DNA of 6,392 nt from Planctomycetota bacterium (lineage in GTDB: Bacteria; Planctomycetota; JAJSAM01). The DNA lies in contig JAOZQC010000206.1 in the NCBI GenBank assembly GCA_029932425.1, positions 1 through 6,392 of the forward strand. The letters are read 5' to 3'. The notes under the pieces are model-generated. The model was not told where the DNA came from, searched no databases, and saw only the letters and a list, made by a program, of their open reading frames with translations. This document shows positions 5,881 to 6,392 of the stretch, in pieces. Each line of letters opens with the position of its first letter. Position 1 is the stretch's first letter. The position numbers and the translations under genes are program-made.

Positions 5881-6392
5881 CCGGCCTCCTCGAGAAGCTC
5901 CCGGACCGCCGCCAGCGGCAGGCCCACCACATTCGATCGGCTCCCCTCGAGCCGGGCCACGAAGGCCTCCGCCTCCCCCTGGATCCCGTACGCCCCCGCC
6001 TTGTCCAGGGGCTCCCCGCCCGCCACGTACCGTTCGATCTCCCGGGGAGAGAGCTCCCGGAAGGTCACCCGGCTCTCCACCGCCCGCGAGCGGACGACGC
6101 CGCGGCGGGCGTCGAGGAGCACCACTCCCGTCACCACCCGGTGGGTTCGGCCGGAAAGCCTCCGGAGCATCTCCCGCGCCCGCTCCGGCGTGGCCGGCTT
6201 CCCCAGGATCTCCCCGTCCAGCACCACCATGGTGTCCGCGGCCAGGATCAGGCCCCCGGCCTCCCTTTCCGCCAGGGCCCGCGCCTTCCGCGCCGCCACC
6301 TCCACCGCGGCCCGGCCGGGAGGGAGCCCCTCCGGAGGGGTCTCGTCGACGTCCACGGGGGCCGGGCGGTGCTCGATCCCCGCCCGCTCGAG
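5877..6392 (-). CDS. maf: Maf family nucleoside triphosphate pyrophosphatase, 5' end outside window
   Basis: Maf proteins hydrolyse nucleoside triphosphates to monophosphates plus pyrophosphate, and are linked to removal of non-canonical nucleotides and to septum inhibition. The 171 visible codons stay open to the window edge. Reading in frame before the GTG at 6356 gives LERAGIEHRPAPVDVDE, which matches the family just after the usual N-terminal SASPRR motif. That motif and the true start lie outside. Visible family motifs are AADTMVVLDGEILGKP, SGRTHRVVTGV, DKAGAYGIQG and SRSNVVGLPL. The DKAGAYGIQG form fits the YhdE-type (dTTP/UTP) branch rather than YceF (m7GTP). The stop overlaps the ATG of the DUF192 lipoprotein gene, so the two are translationally coupled. 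Confidence 0.95.
   Translation of the reverse strand, partial: LERAGIEHRPAPVDVDETPPEGLPPGRAAVEVAARKARALAEREAGGLILAADTMVVLDGEILGKPATPERAREMLRRLSGRTHRVVTGVVLLDARRGVVRSRAVESRVTFRELSPREIERYVAGGEPLDKAGAYGIQGEAEAFVARLEGSRSNVVGLPLAAVRELLEEAG
5885..5890 (-). promoter_or_regulatory. Ribosome binding site for the DUF192 lipoprotein gene
   Basis: AGGAGG on the minus strand lies inside the last codons of maf, 4 nt before the ATG at 5880. With the ATGA overlap it argues that translation really starts there and not at the GTG at 5735, which is the key evidence that the DUF192 frame is shifted. Confidence 0.8.

Overview
This is a gene-dense, very GC-rich bacterial chromosome segment. Nearly every third codon position is G or C. 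It carries six housekeeping or near-housekeeping genes, two uncharacterised membrane-protein genes and one intergenic repeat cluster. The genes are ordinary and compact, with short gaps, an ATGA overlap and GGAGG-type ribosome sites, as expected of a free-living bacterium. The phylum cannot be fixed from the sequence. The purL type (GKDSLNNEY motif), the 259-residue PurQ and the zinc-ribbon gene placed between prfA and prmC suggest a deep-branching or uncultivated high-GC lineage, for example Planctomycetota or a deltaproteobacterium-like group. That is a guess.

Layout: positions 1-1559 (+ strand) hold the 3' end of purL followed directly by purQ, two subunits of FGAM synthase in purine biosynthesis. 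Positions 1560-1761 separate these from a convergent block. This gap holds three tandem 37-bp repeats, AT-rich for the neighbourhood, and a perfect 10-bp GC hairpin. Positions 1762-6392 (- strand) read, in transcription order: maf (5' end outside the window), a DUF192 lipoprotein gene with an apparent 1-nt frameshift, a 143-residue single-pass membrane protein of unknown function, prfA (release factor 1), a 284-residue acidic/zinc-ribbon/four-helix membrane protein of unknown function, and prmC (release factor glutamine methyltransferase).

How the genes fit together: PrmC methylates the GGQ glutamine of release factors, so prfA and prmC are enzyme and substrate, with one unexplained membrane protein between them. 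Maf (nucleotide pyrophosphatase) and the DUF192 lipoprotein are translationally coupled by an ATGA overlap. The whole minus-strand block could be one transcript, but gaps of 73-147 nt inside it leave room for internal promoters.

The points most worth a second look are the frameshift in the DUF192 gene at a run of seven G, the 37-bp tandem repeats, and the two uncharacterised membrane proteins. I see no CRISPR array, mobile element gene, tRNA or rRNA, defence system or biosynthetic cluster, and no gene-free stretch above 300 bases. I found no clear new biological system here.
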